The translations under genes were made by a program, and so were the position numbers. Below, piece after piece: positions 50,961 through 59,976 of a stretch of 64,000 nt of DNA. Where the stretch lies: contig NZ_JADBEK010000001.1 of the NCBI RefSeq assembly GCF_014873145.1, forward strand, positions 6,820,001-6,884,000, in the 5' to 3' direction. This stretch comes from Nonomuraea angiospora (GTDB lineage Bacteria > Actinomycetota > Actinomycetes > Streptosporangiales > Streptosporangiaceae). The notes beneath the pieces were generated by a model. The model searched no databases. It was given only the letters and a program-made list of their open reading frames with translations, and was not told where the DNA came from. How positions within the stretch are numbered: the stretch's first letter is position 1; each line of letters starts with the position of its first letter.

Positions 50961-52151
50961 TCATCGGACGAGTGCTGGGACAATTCCGGCAATGTGCCGG
51001 GCAATCGCCAGGCTGGAGGTGGCGGCGGGCGAGGGCGCGTTGCGCACCAGGACGATGTTGCCGTGCACGTCCACCACGAAGTCGTCGACCAGGCGGCCGT
51101 CCCTGGCGACGGCCTGGGCGCGGACGCCGCCGGGGGCCCGTACGAGGTCGGCGGCGGTGAGCTCGGGGACGTAGCGGCGGGCGCCCCTGACGAACGCGCC
51201 TTTGACGAGGGACCCGTAGACCTCCTTGATCCCCGTACGCCAGTGGCTCCTGGCCATGCGCAACGTCCCCGGCCAGCCAAGGATTTGACCGAAATTTCGG
51301 ATATTTCGCCAGGTGTAGCCTTCGTAGGCCAGGGCGAGCACCGCGTTCGGCCCCACCAGCACCCCGCCGTCGATCTGGCGCGTCAGATGCACCCCCAGGA
51401 ACGGGTAGCGCGGATCCGGCACCGGATAGATCAGCCCGCGGACGAGATCCTTGGCCGCGCCCTGGAGAGCGTAGAACTCCCCTCGGAACGGGACGATCCG
51501 CACATCCCCCGGATGCCCCGCCATCCCGGCCACCGTGTCGGTGCCCAGGCCGCCGCAGACCACCAGCCGGTCGAAGGTGAACTTCCGCCTGGCCGCGAGC
51601 ACGTCCACGCCCCCGGAGCGCTCCCTGATCGCCCTGACAGGGTGCGAGAGCCGTACGGACCCGCCCATCCCCTCCACGTCGAGCGCGAGCCGGCGCGCGA
51701 CGGCGGGGAAGTCGCAGATCGCGGTGTGCGGCGAGTGGATCGCGCCGACGCCGACGGCGTGCGGCTCGATCTCGCGCAGCGCCAGCCCGTCGAGCTCGGC
51801 GATGCCGGGCACGCCGTTGGCGCGCGCCCGCTCGGCCAGCGCGCTCAGCAGCGGCCGCTCGGCCCGGGTGCTCGCGACGACCAGCTTGCCGACCTCGTCG
51901 TACGGCAGCGCGTTGGCGGCGCAGTACTCCTTGAGCAGCGCCACGCCCTCGCGGCACAGCCTGGCCTTGAGCGAGCCCGGCTGGTAGTAGATGCCCGCGT
52001 GGACGACGCCGCTGTTGTGGCCGGTCTGGTGGCCGCCGACGTGCGGCTCCTTCTCCAGCACGGTCACCTCGGCGCCCCGGGTCCTGGCCAGCTCGCGCGC
52101 CACGGCCAGGCCGACTATGCCCGCCCCCACGACTCCGATCTTCTCCGTCAC
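50961..52151 (-). CDS. lhgO: L-2-hydroxyglutarate oxidase-type FAD oxidoreductase
   Basis: This 396-residue DAO-fold flavoprotein has the N-terminal FAD motif (GVVGAGIVGLAVARELAR), GGHQTGHNSGVVHAGIYY, and the C-terminal VKGAFVRGARRYVPELTAAD segment typical of LhgO/YgaF. It should oxidise L-2-hydroxyglutarate to 2-oxoglutarate, probably passing electrons to quinone. The ATG at 52151 gives MTEKIGVVGAGIVG. It diverges from a small conserved gene and is followed by the two-component genes on the same strand. Co-transcription with these is possible, but a functional link is not evident. Confidence 0.93.
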   Translation of the reverse strand: MTEKIGVVGAGIVGLAVARELARTRGAEVTVLEKEPHVGGHQTGHNSGVVHAGIYYQPGSLKARLCREGVALLKEYCAANALPYDEVGKLVVASTRAERPLLSALAERARANGVPGIAELDGLALREIEPHAVGVGAIHSPHTAICDFPAVARRLALDVEGMGGSVRLSHPVRAIRERSGGVDVLAARRKFTFDRLVVCGGLGTDTVAGMAGHPGDVRIVPFRGEFYALQGAAKDLVRGLIYPVPDPRYPFLGVHLTRQIDGGVLVGPNAVLALAYEGYTWRNIRNFGQILGWPGTLRMARSHWRTGIKEVYGSLVKGAFVRGARRYVPELTAADLVRAPGGVRAQAVARDGRLVDDFVVDVHGNIVLVRNAPSPAATSSLAIARHIAGIVPALVR

Positions 52152-52268
52152 ACGACGATTTTCCGGCTAACCGGCCGTCCCCGCTATATCAGGGCGATCC
52201 AGCGCTTGAGCCGATGCGCACAGCGGGCCTTTCCCGGACATCCAGTCGAACATGAGTACGATGGCGGC

Positions 52269-52664
52269 ATGTATCTTCCGCCGGAGTGGCCGCCCGAGGT
52301 CCGGCCACCCAGCGTCCCTGACTGGGAGCTGTCCGCCACGACCTGGCTCCTGGACGCGCTCCCGCCGGACTACCGGCAGCACGAGGTCCTCCGGCGCCAT
52401 CCGATCGCGCTGGTCAGCATGGCGAGCTATCACGTCAACGCCGCCGTCGAGGCGGCCAGGACCGGCTACCGGAAGGCCGCCGTCGACCTGAAGGGGCACC
52501 TCCCGCCGCACGCGGTCGAGGCCGTGCTCGACGTCTATCGGCACGAGGGCCCGCGCCTGGTCCGGCTGGCCCGCTCGATCGAGGTGGTCGGGCAGGCCCT
52601 GCGCGGGGACATGTTCACCGCGACCCTGCGCGGGCGGGGGCGCAGGGATCCCTCGCCGTCCTGA
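52269..52664 (+). CDS. Small conserved helical protein, unknown
   Basis: This 131-residue protein begins MYLPPEWPPEVRPPSVPDWE and is otherwise mostly helical (ATTWLLDALPPDYRQHEVLR, HPIALVSMASYHVNAAVEAA). I recognise the general pattern of actinobacterial proteins with this Pro/Trp-rich start but no function. TACGAT lies five bases before the ATG, suggesting leaderless transcription. It converges on the propeller-protein gene, with the two stops seven bases apart. Confidence 0.75.
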   Translation: MYLPPEWPPEVRPPSVPDWELSATTWLLDALPPDYRQHEVLRRHPIALVSMASYHVNAAVEAARTGYRKAAVDLKGHLPPHAVEAVLDVYRHEGPRLVRLARSIEVVGQALRGDMFTATLRGRGRRDPSPS

Positions 52665-52670
52665 AGCAGG

Positions 52671-53603
52671 TCAGGGCCGGGGGATGGCGACGGCGTCGTA
52701 CGGCGTGTCCGGGGCCGGCGTCGTGTCGAAGCGGGCGTTGGGGAGGTACAACCGGGACCCGAAGGCGGCCACGGTCGCCGGCACGTCGAACCTGGGATCG
52801 CTCACCCGCCGCACGACGCGGCCCTCGGTCCCCGTCGCGTTCAACCGCAGGACGGCCACGGCGTTGAGCCGGTTCTGCACCGCGAACAGCGTCCGGCCGC
52901 GCAGCAACAGGCCGTCGCCTTCCCGCAGCGACTCGCCGTGCAGGTCCACCCGGCGGGTCGCGCCGGACGGGTCGACGTGGAACAGCCCGCCGGTGTTCGA
53001 CTGCACGACGATCAGGCCCCGGCCGTCCGGAGTGGGCGTGATGCCGTTGGCGTTGAAGCCGTCGCCGTACTGCAGGTCCCCGGTGAGCGGGATCCGCACC
53101 GCGCCGGCGGGCAGCCGTCCGCCGCGCAGCGGCAGCTTGTAGAGCACCGGGTTGGTGGAGTCGGTGAACCAGGCGGCGTTCTGGGTGAGGATGACGTCGT
53201 TGACGAACGCCGGGCCGGTGACCAGCCGGTAGGAGGCCAGCACCCGGCCGGTGCGGGAGTCGACGACCCGCGCGTCACCGCCCGTGCCGCCCGCCACGAA
53301 CAGCCGCCCCCGCGAGTCGAGCTTCATGCCGAGCGACGGCGTGCCGGGTCCGCGGCTGATGATCGCGCCGCGCCCGGTGCGCAGGTCGGCGCGGTAGATG
53401 GAGCCGTCGGCCATGGAGCTGATGAAGGCGAAGGGTCCGGCGCCGGTGGCGATGCCCTCGGGCCGGAAGCCGTCGGGCAGCGAGATCGAGGCCGGAAGTT
53501 CCCCTGCCCACCGGTCGGAGTCCGCTCCGGCGGAGCCGCCCAGGGTGACGGCCAGCGCGAGCGCGGCGAGGATCGCGCCGAGGGCCCTGATCGAGCGCGT
53601 CAC
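52671..53603 (-). CDS. Secreted beta-propeller (SMP-30/gluconolactonase-like) protein
   Basis: This 310-residue protein has a signal peptide (IRALGAILAALALAVTLGGS) and repeated blades (GIATGAGPFAFISSMADGSI, MKLDSRGRLFVAGGTGGDAR, GITPTPDGRGLIVVQSNTGG). The repeats and the family-like GLxVVQS segment suggest an SMP-30-type six-bladed propeller, which may act as a lactonase or just bind. GTG at 53603 overlaps the NmrA-like gene's stop as GTGA, with GGAGG upstream, so it belongs to the MFS/NmrA-like operon. Its substrate is unknown. Confidence 0.85.
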   Translation of the reverse strand: MTRSIRALGAILAALALAVTLGGSAGADSDRWAGELPASISLPDGFRPEGIATGAGPFAFISSMADGSIYRADLRTGRGAIISRGPGTPSLGMKLDSRGRLFVAGGTGGDARVVDSRTGRVLASYRLVTGPAFVNDVILTQNAAWFTDSTNPVLYKLPLRGGRLPAGAVRIPLTGDLQYGDGFNANGITPTPDGRGLIVVQSNTGGLFHVDPSGATRRVDLHGESLREGDGLLLRGRTLFAVQNRLNAVAVLRLNATGTEGRVVRRVSDPRFDVPATVAAFGSRLYLPNARFDTTPAPDTPYDAVAIPRP

Positions 53604-54487
53604 CTGCCGCCTCCGGTCGAGGTGAACGCCGCGGCGTGGTCGCGGGCGAAGTCGGCGATGTCGCGCGGAGGGCGGCCGAGCAGGGCGGCGACCGTGCCGG
53701 TGGTGAAGTCGCCCCAGCCGCGGGCGTACGCCTGCGCGTACTCCTCCAGCATGTCGACGATCCAGGCCGGGACGCCGTAGCCGAGCAGCGTCTTGCGCTT
53801 GGCGTCGTCGCCGACCGGCAGGTAGGTGACGGGCCTGCCGAGAGCGAGCCCCAGGTGCCCGGCGACCTCGTCGAACGTCAGCGAGCGCGGGCCGGTGAGC
53901 GTGTACGTCTCGCCGTGGTGGCGATCCGGGTCGTCGAGGAGCACGCGGGCGGCGCACTCGGCGATGTCGCGTACGTCGATCATGCCGATCCGCGCCGAGG
54001 CCAGGTTCAGCGAGAACGTGCCGGTGGCGGCGATGTCGCCCGCCTCGTTCAGCAGGTTCTGCATGAACCAGTGCGGGCGCAGGATCGTCCAGCGCATGCC
54101 CTGCCGTTCGAGCTCCCGGTCGGCCAGCGCGTGCAGCCTGCCGCTGCGGTTCGGCGCGTCGTGCGCCGCGCCGACGACGGACAGGCGGACGACGCGCTCC
54201 ACACCCGCCTGGCGGGCGGCCCACACGGCGTTCATGCTGTTCTCCGGGGCGCGCGGGCCGTTCGGGGTGAGCAGCCACACGTCCCGCACGCCCTCGAAGG
54301 CGGGCGGCAGCGACCGCGCGTCGTCGAGATCGCCGACGAAGACCTCGGCTCCCCGCTCGGACAGGCCGTCCGCGCGGGACTTGTCGCGGACGAGGGCGCG
54401 CAGGTCGACGTCGGCTCCTTTCAGCGCGTCGATCAGCGCGGTGGACACGGTTCCGGTGGCCCCGGTGACCAGTACGGTGCGCGACAC
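53600..54487 (-). CDS. NmrA-like NAD(P)-binding protein (SDR atypical)
   Basis: This 295-residue protein has an N-terminal Rossmann motif (TVLVTGATGTVSTALIDAL) and the layout of NmrA/azoreductase-type proteins (LRALVRDKSRADGLSERGAE, RMDV-like ARIGMIDVRDIAECAARVLL, GETYTLTGPRSLTFDEVAG). These are NAD(P)H-binding oxidoreductases or redox sensors. GTG at 54487 is chosen because AGGAGA lies seven bases upstream. It lies just after the MFS gene (three bases) and is coupled to the propeller gene, forming a three-gene operon. Confidence 0.9.
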   Translation of the reverse strand: MSRTVLVTGATGTVSTALIDALKGADVDLRALVRDKSRADGLSERGAEVFVGDLDDARSLPPAFEGVRDVWLLTPNGPRAPENSMNAVWAARQAGVERVVRLSVVGAAHDAPNRSGRLHALADRELERQGMRWTILRPHWFMQNLLNEAGDIAATGTFSLNLASARIGMIDVRDIAECAARVLLDDPDRHHGETYTLTGPRSLTFDEVAGHLGLALGRPVTYLPVGDDAKRKTLLGYGVPAWIVDMLEEYAQAYARGWGDFTTGTVAALLGRPPRDIADFARDHAAAFTSTGGGR

Positions 54488-54489
54488 GT

Positions 54490-55740
54490 TCACTCTCCTT
54501 TGGCAGTGGCGGGGGTACGGGGCGCGGTCTTCGGGGGCTCGCCCGCCGGCCGCTTGACGGTGACGCGTTCCAGGACCCAGAGCACGACGGTCCCGGCCGA
54601 AAGGGCGGCGCCCAGGACGAACACGCCGGTCCAGCCCGCGCGCACCCAGACCACGGACGCCAGCGCGGATCCCACCGCGCCCCCGGCGAAGAAGACGGTG
54701 AGGAAGGCCGAGTTGATCCGGTTGCGGGCCTCGGGCCGCAGCGCGAAGAGGACGTTCTGGCTGCTGTTGAGCACGGCCTGATGCGCCAGGTCCAGCACGA
54801 CCACGCCGGCGAGCAGCCAGATCAGGGACCGCGCCCCAGCCGCGAGCGCCAGCCAGGACGCCACCAGCAGCACCGTCCCGGCGCCGGTCACGACCTGGAC
54901 GTGTCCGCGGTCGGCCAGCCGCCCCGCCACCGTGGCGGTCAGCGCGCCCACGACGCCGACCAGCCCGAAGAGGCCGATGGCCGGCTCCGTCCAGTCGTAC
55001 GGCGACCCCGACAGCAGGAAGGTCAGCGCCGTCCACAGCACGCTGAACGAGGCGAGGCTCAACGCGCCGATGCCGGCCCGCCACCGCAGCAGCGGCTCGC
55101 GCCGGAACATCGCCACCGTCGAGCGCAGCAGGCCGAGGTAGGTCAGGCGGCCGCCGTCCCCGCCGAGCCGGGGCAGGACCGTACGCAGCAGCACGGCCAT
55201 CAGCGCCATCAGTGCCGCGTTCACCCAGTAGACCGTCCGCCACCCGCCCAGCTCCGACAGGGCGCCGGACGCGGTGCGTGCCAGCAGCAGGCCGAGCATC
55301 AGCCCGGTCATCACGGTGCCGACCACCCGGCCGCGCTCGGCCGGGTCCGCCAGAGTCGCCGCGAACGGCACCACGACCTGCGCTCCGACCGAGGTCAGCC
55401 CGGTCAGGGCGGTGCCGGCCAGGAGCACCGTGCCGTTGGGGGCGGTGGCCGACACCAGCAGGAACACCGCGGTCGCCGCGTAGAGCGACACCGCCAGTCG
55501 CCGCCGCTCCACCAGATCGCCGAGCGGCACCAGCAGGATCAGCCCCAGCGCGTACCCGCCCTGCGCGGCCGTCACCACCAGCGCCGCCTGCGACGGCCCG
55601 ACGTCCAGCTCCCGGCCGATCAGGTCAAGCAGCGGCTGCGCGAAGTAGTTGCCGGCGACCGCCAGCCCGGTCGCCACTGACATGAGCAGGAGCAGCCCGC
55701 GCGACAGGCGGGCGTCCGTCTGAGAGGTCATCGCCGTCAT
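54490..55740 (-). CDS. MFS transporter (arabinose-efflux-permease type)
   Basis: This 416-residue protein has 12 predicted membrane helices, with the MFS motif [20 protein letters not shown] and the drug-efflux segment GVVGALTATVAGRLADRGHV. The N-terminal SRGLLLLMSVATGLAVAGNY and the Arg/Pro/Lys-rich C-terminus are cytoplasmic. It heads the operon with the NmrA-like and propeller genes. The function is an export step of unknown substrate. The 86-base region upstream contains a GATCG-N7-CGATC dyad that could be an operator. Confidence 0.92.
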   Translation of the reverse strand: MTAMTSQTDARLSRGLLLLMSVATGLAVAGNYFAQPLLDLIGRELDVGPSQAALVVTAAQGGYALGLILLVPLGDLVERRRLAVSLYAATAVFLLVSATAPNGTVLLAGTALTGLTSVGAQVVVPFAATLADPAERGRVVGTVMTGLMLGLLLARTASGALSELGGWRTVYWVNAALMALMAVLLRTVLPRLGGDGGRLTYLGLLRSTVAMFRREPLLRWRAGIGALSLASFSVLWTALTFLLSGSPYDWTEPAIGLFGLVGVVGALTATVAGRLADRGHVQVVTGAGTVLLVASWLALAAGARSLIWLLAGVVVLDLAHQAVLNSSQNVLFALRPEARNRINSAFLTVFFAGGAVGSALASVVWVRAGWTGVFVLGAALSAGTVVLWVLERVTVKRPAGEPPKTAPRTPATAKGE

Positions 55741-55826
55741 GCGGACAGCCTGGGCGATAGGCCATCAATGAGTCCAACGCATGTTTTTCATCGGAACGAT
55801 CGCGTTTCACGATCGATCATCCCGGG

Positions 55827-56849
55827 TCAGCGGGTGCGGCGGGCGATGAAGGTGATGGTGCCCAGGGCGGTCGCGGCGGCGGCGATCCAGATCAGGATGT
55901 CCTTGGCCGTTAAGCCGGTCGCGCCCGGGTCGGCGGCCGCCTGGGTGGCCGTGCCCGTGTCCTTCACGGGCGGCTGCGGCGCCGCCGAGGTGGGGCTGGG
56001 GGTGGTGGCGGGGCGGGCGGTGGCGGGGATCGCGACGCGGTAGACCGGGCTGCGGGGCCCCTCCGAGCCGGTAAGGAGGGACCTGCCGTCCGCCGTGTAC
56101 GTGATCGACTCCGCCTGCTTCAGCTCCGGCATCGACACCCTGGTGATCATCTCGCCCGACGGGCGGTAGAGGGTGGCGGAGAAGTAGGTGCGGACGACGT
56201 ACGAGGAGCCGTCGGGGGCGTAGGCGGCGTCCGTGGCCATGAGGGGCGCGGCGGCCACCTTGCGCAGGACGTTCGTCCTGTCGGTGCGGAGCTTCTTCGG
56301 CGCGGCGTAGACGGACCCCGAGAACTCCTTGGACACCACGTAGAGGCGCCCCGTCTTGGGGTTGATCATGATGCCTTCCGCGTTGCGGCCGCCGTCGGCG
56401 TAGCGGAAGCGGTAGCGGGTCGCGGGCAGGGTGGCGTCCTTGATGGTCTGGGGCTCCACCACGCGGTAGATGGAGACGTCCGGCCAGGCCCCGTTGAGGT
56501 TGTCGCCGATGTCGGCGAACCACAGGGTGGCCTGCCCCGTGGCCGGGTCCTTGGTCGCGGCCATGGCTTCCCAGTCTCTCGCCTGGGCGCCCCGCACCTG
56601 GAAGGTGGCCCGCGTCCGCCCCTTGCCGTCCACGGCGTAGAAGGTGGGGCTGGCGGAGCTGTCGTTGTGCGTGTAGTAGATGTCCGCGTGCGTCGGCGAG
56701 ACGGCCAGGCCGCTGGACTCGGTGATCTTGGGGTCCTTGAAGGTGAAAAGCTTCTCCATCCCCTCGTCCGCCACCGCCGCACGGGCGGGAACGGTGAACA
56801 GCACACAGGTGGCCATCGCCACAGCCCCCGCGGCGGCCAGCGCCCGCAT
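55827..56849 (-). CDS. Secreted, C-terminally anchored propeller-like protein
   Basis: This 340-residue protein has a signal peptide (LAAAGAVAMATCVLFTVPAR) and blade-like repeats (ESSGLAVSPTHADIYYTHND, NAEGIMINPKTGRLYVVSKE, ESITYTADGRSLLTGSEG). A Thr/Pro/Ala-rich stalk follows, then a C-terminal helix with basic stop sequence (ILIWIAAAATALGTITFIAR...). It should be displayed outside on a membrane anchor. The ATG at 56849 lies six bases after a GGGGG. It diverges from the SigE-type sigma gene; a shared or linked role in envelope sensing is only inferred. Confidence 0.85.
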   Translation of the reverse strand: MRALAAAGAVAMATCVLFTVPARAAVADEGMEKLFTFKDPKITESSGLAVSPTHADIYYTHNDSSASPTFYAVDGKGRTRATFQVRGAQARDWEAMAATKDPATGQATLWFADIGDNLNGAWPDVSIYRVVEPQTIKDATLPATRYRFRYADGGRNAEGIMINPKTGRLYVVSKEFSGSVYAAPKKLRTDRTNVLRKVAAAPLMATDAAYAPDGSSYVVRTYFSATLYRPSGEMITRVSMPELKQAESITYTADGRSLLTGSEGPRSPVYRVAIPATARPATTPSPTSAAPQPPVKDTGTATQAAADPGATGLTAKDILIWIAAAATALGTITFIARRTR

Positions 56850-56953
56850 CAATCCATCCCCCACTCCGACATCATGCCCCACGAGTCGCCGCCCAAGACC
56901 GACCTCCAACGCCGCCACTCGGGTCCGCGTTGATAGCGGGTGGAAGGAGACGC

Positions 56954-57481
56954 ATGGACCCATATGAGGGCTTTAGAGAGTTTGTCCGCGGGCGCCAGCA
57001 CGTGCTGATGCGTACCGCGTACCTGCTCACCGGCGACGGCCCACAGGCCGAGGACCTGCTGCAGACCGTCCTGATGCGTACGGCCAGGCACTGGCGGAAG
57101 CTGATGAAGGACGGCAATCCGGAGGCGTACGTCCGCAGGGCGCTCGTCAACGAGCACATCTCCTGGCGGCGGCGCAGGCGCGCCAAGGAGACGCTCACCG
57201 CGTACCCGCCGGAGATCGAGCGCGGGGGCGGCCCCGAGGACGAGAGCCTGCACCGCATGGCGCTGCAGCGGGCCCTCCTGCGCCTGACGCCCCGGCAGCG
57301 GGCCGTGCTGGTCCTGCGGTACTACGAGGACCGCAGCATCGACGAGACCGCCGACCTGCTCGGCTGCTCGCCCGGCACGGTCAAGAGCCAGACCAGCCAC
57401 GCGCTCGGCCGCTTACGCACGCTCGCCCCCGAGCTGGCCGATCTGCTCCACGACGTCGATCCCGAGGAGGTCTACCGATGA
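56954..57481 (+). CDS. SigE-type ECF RNA polymerase sigma factor
   Basis: This 175-residue sigma factor has region 2 (DPYEGFREFVRGRQHVLMRT, QAEDLLQTVLMRTARHW) and region 4 (LTPRQRAVLVLRYYEDRSID, TVKSQTSHALGRLRTLAP). The opening FVRGRQHVLMRTAYLLTGD is that of the actinobacterial SigE family. The ATG at 56954 lies behind GGAAGGAG. Its stop overlaps the next gene's ATG (ATGA), which encodes a membrane protein in the position of an anti-sigma factor, so the sigma is probably held inactive until a surface signal appears. Confidence 0.94.
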   Translation: MDPYEGFREFVRGRQHVLMRTAYLLTGDGPQAEDLLQTVLMRTARHWRKLMKDGNPEAYVRRALVNEHISWRRRRRAKETLTAYPPEIERGGGPEDESLHRMALQRALLRLTPRQRAVLVLRYYEDRSIDETADLLGCSPGTVKSQTSHALGRLRTLAPELADLLHDVDPEEVYR

Positions 57482-58623
57482 CCCGGTTCCGTGACGAGCT
57501 CCACCTGATCGCCGCCCAGGCGCCCGAGGTCGACCTGGCCGAGCGGGCGGTGCGAGGGGCGCGCAGGCGGAAGGCGGTGACGTTCGGCTCGGGGCTGGCG
57601 TCGCTGGTCGCGGCCGCGCTCACGGCCACCGTCCTGGTCACCACCCCGGGCGGCGCCACGTTCAGCGGCCAGATCGCGGACGCGCTGCCCGCCTCCGGCG
57701 TGGACCCGGCCGCGTACGCGTACAACGACTTCTGCGGCATGGAGTGGACCCCGAAGAAGACCCCGGCCCTCGACACGGAATGCGCCCAGTGGCGGTTGGT
57801 GACCAGCACCGGCGGGAGCTTCCGGATCGCTGACGCGCTCAGCGTGTACACCAGGCAGGTTCCCGAGAGGGCCATGAACACCATCGCCCCCGTGACGATC
57901 TCGTCGGACGGGAAGCGGGTCGCGTACTACAGCGACAAGGACCAGAAGTTCGCGGTCCGGGACCTGACCGACGGCCGGATCCGGCTCGCCCCGCAGACCG
58001 TCACGCAGGGGGCGGCGGCGAAGAACGGGACGGTGCCGGTGCTCTCCCCCGACGGGCGCTTCCTCGGCCTGGCGGGCCGGAGGAGCTCCGTGGTGGACAT
58101 GGAGACGGGCCAGGTGACCGAGATCCCCGAGGGGTGGAGCGTGCGGCGGCTCGGCAACGGTGGGAGCCCGGTCGTGGTCGGCGACGGCAAGGACCGGCTG
58201 GGGCTGTTCGGCGACGGGAAGGTGACGCCGTTGAACCAGACTTCGAAGGAGGTCAGCGAGCTGTCCGCGGACGGGCGCACGCTGGCCTACCTCGACGGCC
58301 AGGAGCTCAAGGACGACACCGTGACCCACGACTTCGACGCGATCGTCACTCTCGACGTCACCACCGGCAAGGTCCTGTCCAGGGCCACGTTCACCGACAC
58401 CCCGGAGGGCTTCGGTCACCCGCGGATCGGCGGCTGGCACAGCCCCACGGAGGTGGTGCTCAGCGACGTGCTGCGCGACACGTCCTGGGGGGGCAAGAAG
58501 GACGGCATGCCCACGCTGGGCAGGGCCACGTACACGATCGACGTCGACACCGGCCGGATCCGCAAGCTCGACGAGTACACGTACAAGGCCCGGTCGGGCG
58601 ACCTCGTCCTGCCGGGGTTCTAG
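57478..58623 (+). CDS. Single-pass membrane protein with extracellular propeller, putative anti-sigma factor
   Basis: This 381-residue protein has a short cytoplasmic N-terminus (residues 1-33, RFRDELHLIAAQAPEVDLAE), one membrane helix (TFGSGLASLVAAALTATVLV), and a long extracellular region of repeated SxDGxx blades (ISSDGKRVAYYSDK, LSPDGRFLGLAG, LSADGRTLAYLDG). The gene order and overlap with the SigE-type gene suggest that the short N-terminus binds the sigma factor while the propeller senses a surface signal. No zinc-binding anti-sigma motif is visible, so this is an inference. Its stop overlaps the convergent MATE gene by four bases. Confidence 0.8.
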   Translation: MTRFRDELHLIAAQAPEVDLAERAVRGARRRKAVTFGSGLASLVAAALTATVLVTTPGGATFSGQIADALPASGVDPAAYAYNDFCGMEWTPKKTPALDTECAQWRLVTSTGGSFRIADALSVYTRQVPERAMNTIAPVTISSDGKRVAYYSDKDQKFAVRDLTDGRIRLAPQTVTQGAAAKNGTVPVLSPDGRFLGLAGRRSSVVDMETGQVTEIPEGWSVRRLGNGGSPVVVGDGKDRLGLFGDGKVTPLNQTSKEVSELSADGRTLAYLDGQELKDDTVTHDFDAIVTLDVTTGKVLSRATFTDTPEGFGHPRIGGWHSPTEVVLSDVLRDTSWGGKKDGMPTLGRATYTIDVDTGRIRKLDEYTYKARSGDLVLPGF

Positions 58624-59888
58624 CCGACGAGGACCCGCCCGACCTTGGCGCTGTGGCGGTGGAAACCGGTGCCCTGGAGCACGACCAGGAGCCCGTTGGC
58701 CACCGCCATGGCCACCCAGAGGCCGGTGATCCCCCAGGTCCTGGCCACGGGTACGGCGGCCACGACCAGCAGCCCGTACCCGATCGCGAAGTAGGACAGG
58801 CTGGCGGCGGAGCGCTTGAGCGCGGTGAGGCCGAAGCCCTGCACCGCCTGGGCCGCGTCCAGCAGCGACGCCAGCAGCATCAGCGGCAGCAGCCCCTGCA
58901 CGCGCTCCCGCACCGCGGCGTCGTCGCTGAACAGCGCCAGCAGGTGCTCCCCGAACCCGAGCAGCAGGCCCGCCCCGGCGAACGTCCCCATGACGGCGAG
59001 CAGGGCCGCGGCCCGGTTCGCCCGGCGCGCACCCGCCGGGTCGGGGGCGCGGGCCACGTCCGGCACCGAGGCCTGCGCGACGGAGAGCGAGGCCACCATG
59101 ATGAAGCCGGTGAGGGTGGTCAGCACCGCGTGGGCGGCGGTGTCGCGCGTGCTCGTGGTGCCGGCCGCGAAGGTGACGACCCCGAGCACGCCGAACTTGA
59201 TGAGCACGGTCCCGGCCAGCGGGATGCTGACCTTCGCCAGCGCGACGATCTCGCCGATCCTGGGCCGGGACTGCCCGACGGGCCGACCGAGCGCCCGCCG
59301 CACGGCGAAGGTCGCCACGAGCGCCGCCGCCGAGCCCGAGATCAGCCAGGCCAGGCCCACGCCGGTGAGCCCGAGCGGCGGCACCAGCACGGCGGTGAGC
59401 CCGCCCAGCACCACGCCGGAGACCAGGGTCGGCCACAGCACGCTGCGGGGGCGCCCGAGCGCGATCAGGATGGTGCTCGAACCGCCGGTGGAGGCGAGGA
59501 CCAGGAGGGACGCCGCGAGGAAGTACGGCAGCAGACCCATCTCGCGCACCACCTCGCCGGGCACCCCGGTGGCGCCCGCGATCAGCGGCACGCAGACCAC
59601 GGCGAGCGCGCCGACCAGGCCGGTGGCCAGGCTGAGCCAGCGCGCGTCCCGCACGATCGGCACGGCCGCCGCCGGGTCGTCCCGGTATGGAGCCACGAAC
59701 GGCCCGAGCCCGCGCAGCGCGCCCTGCACCGCCGCGCCGGCGGGGTTGAGCACGGCGGTCACGACCGCGAACGCGGCCAGGGTGACTGTGTCATGCTTGC
59801 CGAGCACCGAGGTGACCACCAGGGAGCCGACCATGCCCGCGACCATCGCCAGGAACAACGGCAGGGCGGCGCGGAGTAACGCGATCAC
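58620..59888 (-). CDS. MATE-family efflux transporter
   Basis: This 422-residue protein has 12 predicted membrane helices in two related halves, the MATE/DinF layout (MVAGMVGSLVVTSVLGKHDT, ... GAAVQGALRGLGPFVAPY, IPLAGTVLIKFGVLGVVTF, TLTGFIMVASLSVAQASVPD). It should expel cationic drugs or metabolites using Na+ or H+. The ATG at 59888 gives MIALLRAALPLFLAM. It diverges from the aldo/keto-reductase gene with about 88 bases between the starts; a long dyad there (59942-59959) may control either or both. Confidence 0.88.
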   Translation of the reverse strand: MIALLRAALPLFLAMVAGMVGSLVVTSVLGKHDTVTLAAFAVVTAVLNPAGAAVQGALRGLGPFVAPYRDDPAAAVPIVRDARWLSLATGLVGALAVVCVPLIAGATGVPGEVVREMGLLPYFLAASLLVLASTGGSSTILIALGRPRSVLWPTLVSGVVLGGLTAVLVPPLGLTGVGLAWLISGSAAALVATFAVRRALGRPVGQSRPRIGEIVALAKVSIPLAGTVLIKFGVLGVVTFAAGTTSTRDTAAHAVLTTLTGFIMVASLSVAQASVPDVARAPDPAGARRANRAAALLAVMGTFAGAGLLLGFGEHLLALFSDDAAVRERVQGLLPLMLLASLLDAAQAVQGFGLTALKRSAASLSYFAIGYGLLVVAAVPVARTWGITGLWVAMAVANGLLVVLQGTGFHRHSAKVGRVLVG

Positions 59889-59941
59889 GAAGCGCGGGTG
59901 TCCGTCAGCGCTCCATTCGAGATCATGGACCTAGTGTATGG

Positions 59942-59969
59942 CCTGGAGTGCGCTCCAGGTCTTTAGGGT
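59942..59969 (+). promoter_or_regulatory. MerR-type operator in the aldo/keto-reductase promoter
   Basis: CCTGGAGTGCGCTCCAGG (59942-59959) is a perfect 18-bp dyad of the TGGAGTGCGCTCCA type often bound by MerR regulators. TAGGGT (59964-59969) reads as a -10 box whose start point would be the A of the ATG at 59977. The dyad would then sit in the spacer, as at MerR-controlled promoters. The -35 box is not clear. Confidence 0.55.
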
Positions 59970-59976
59970 TGAAGTC

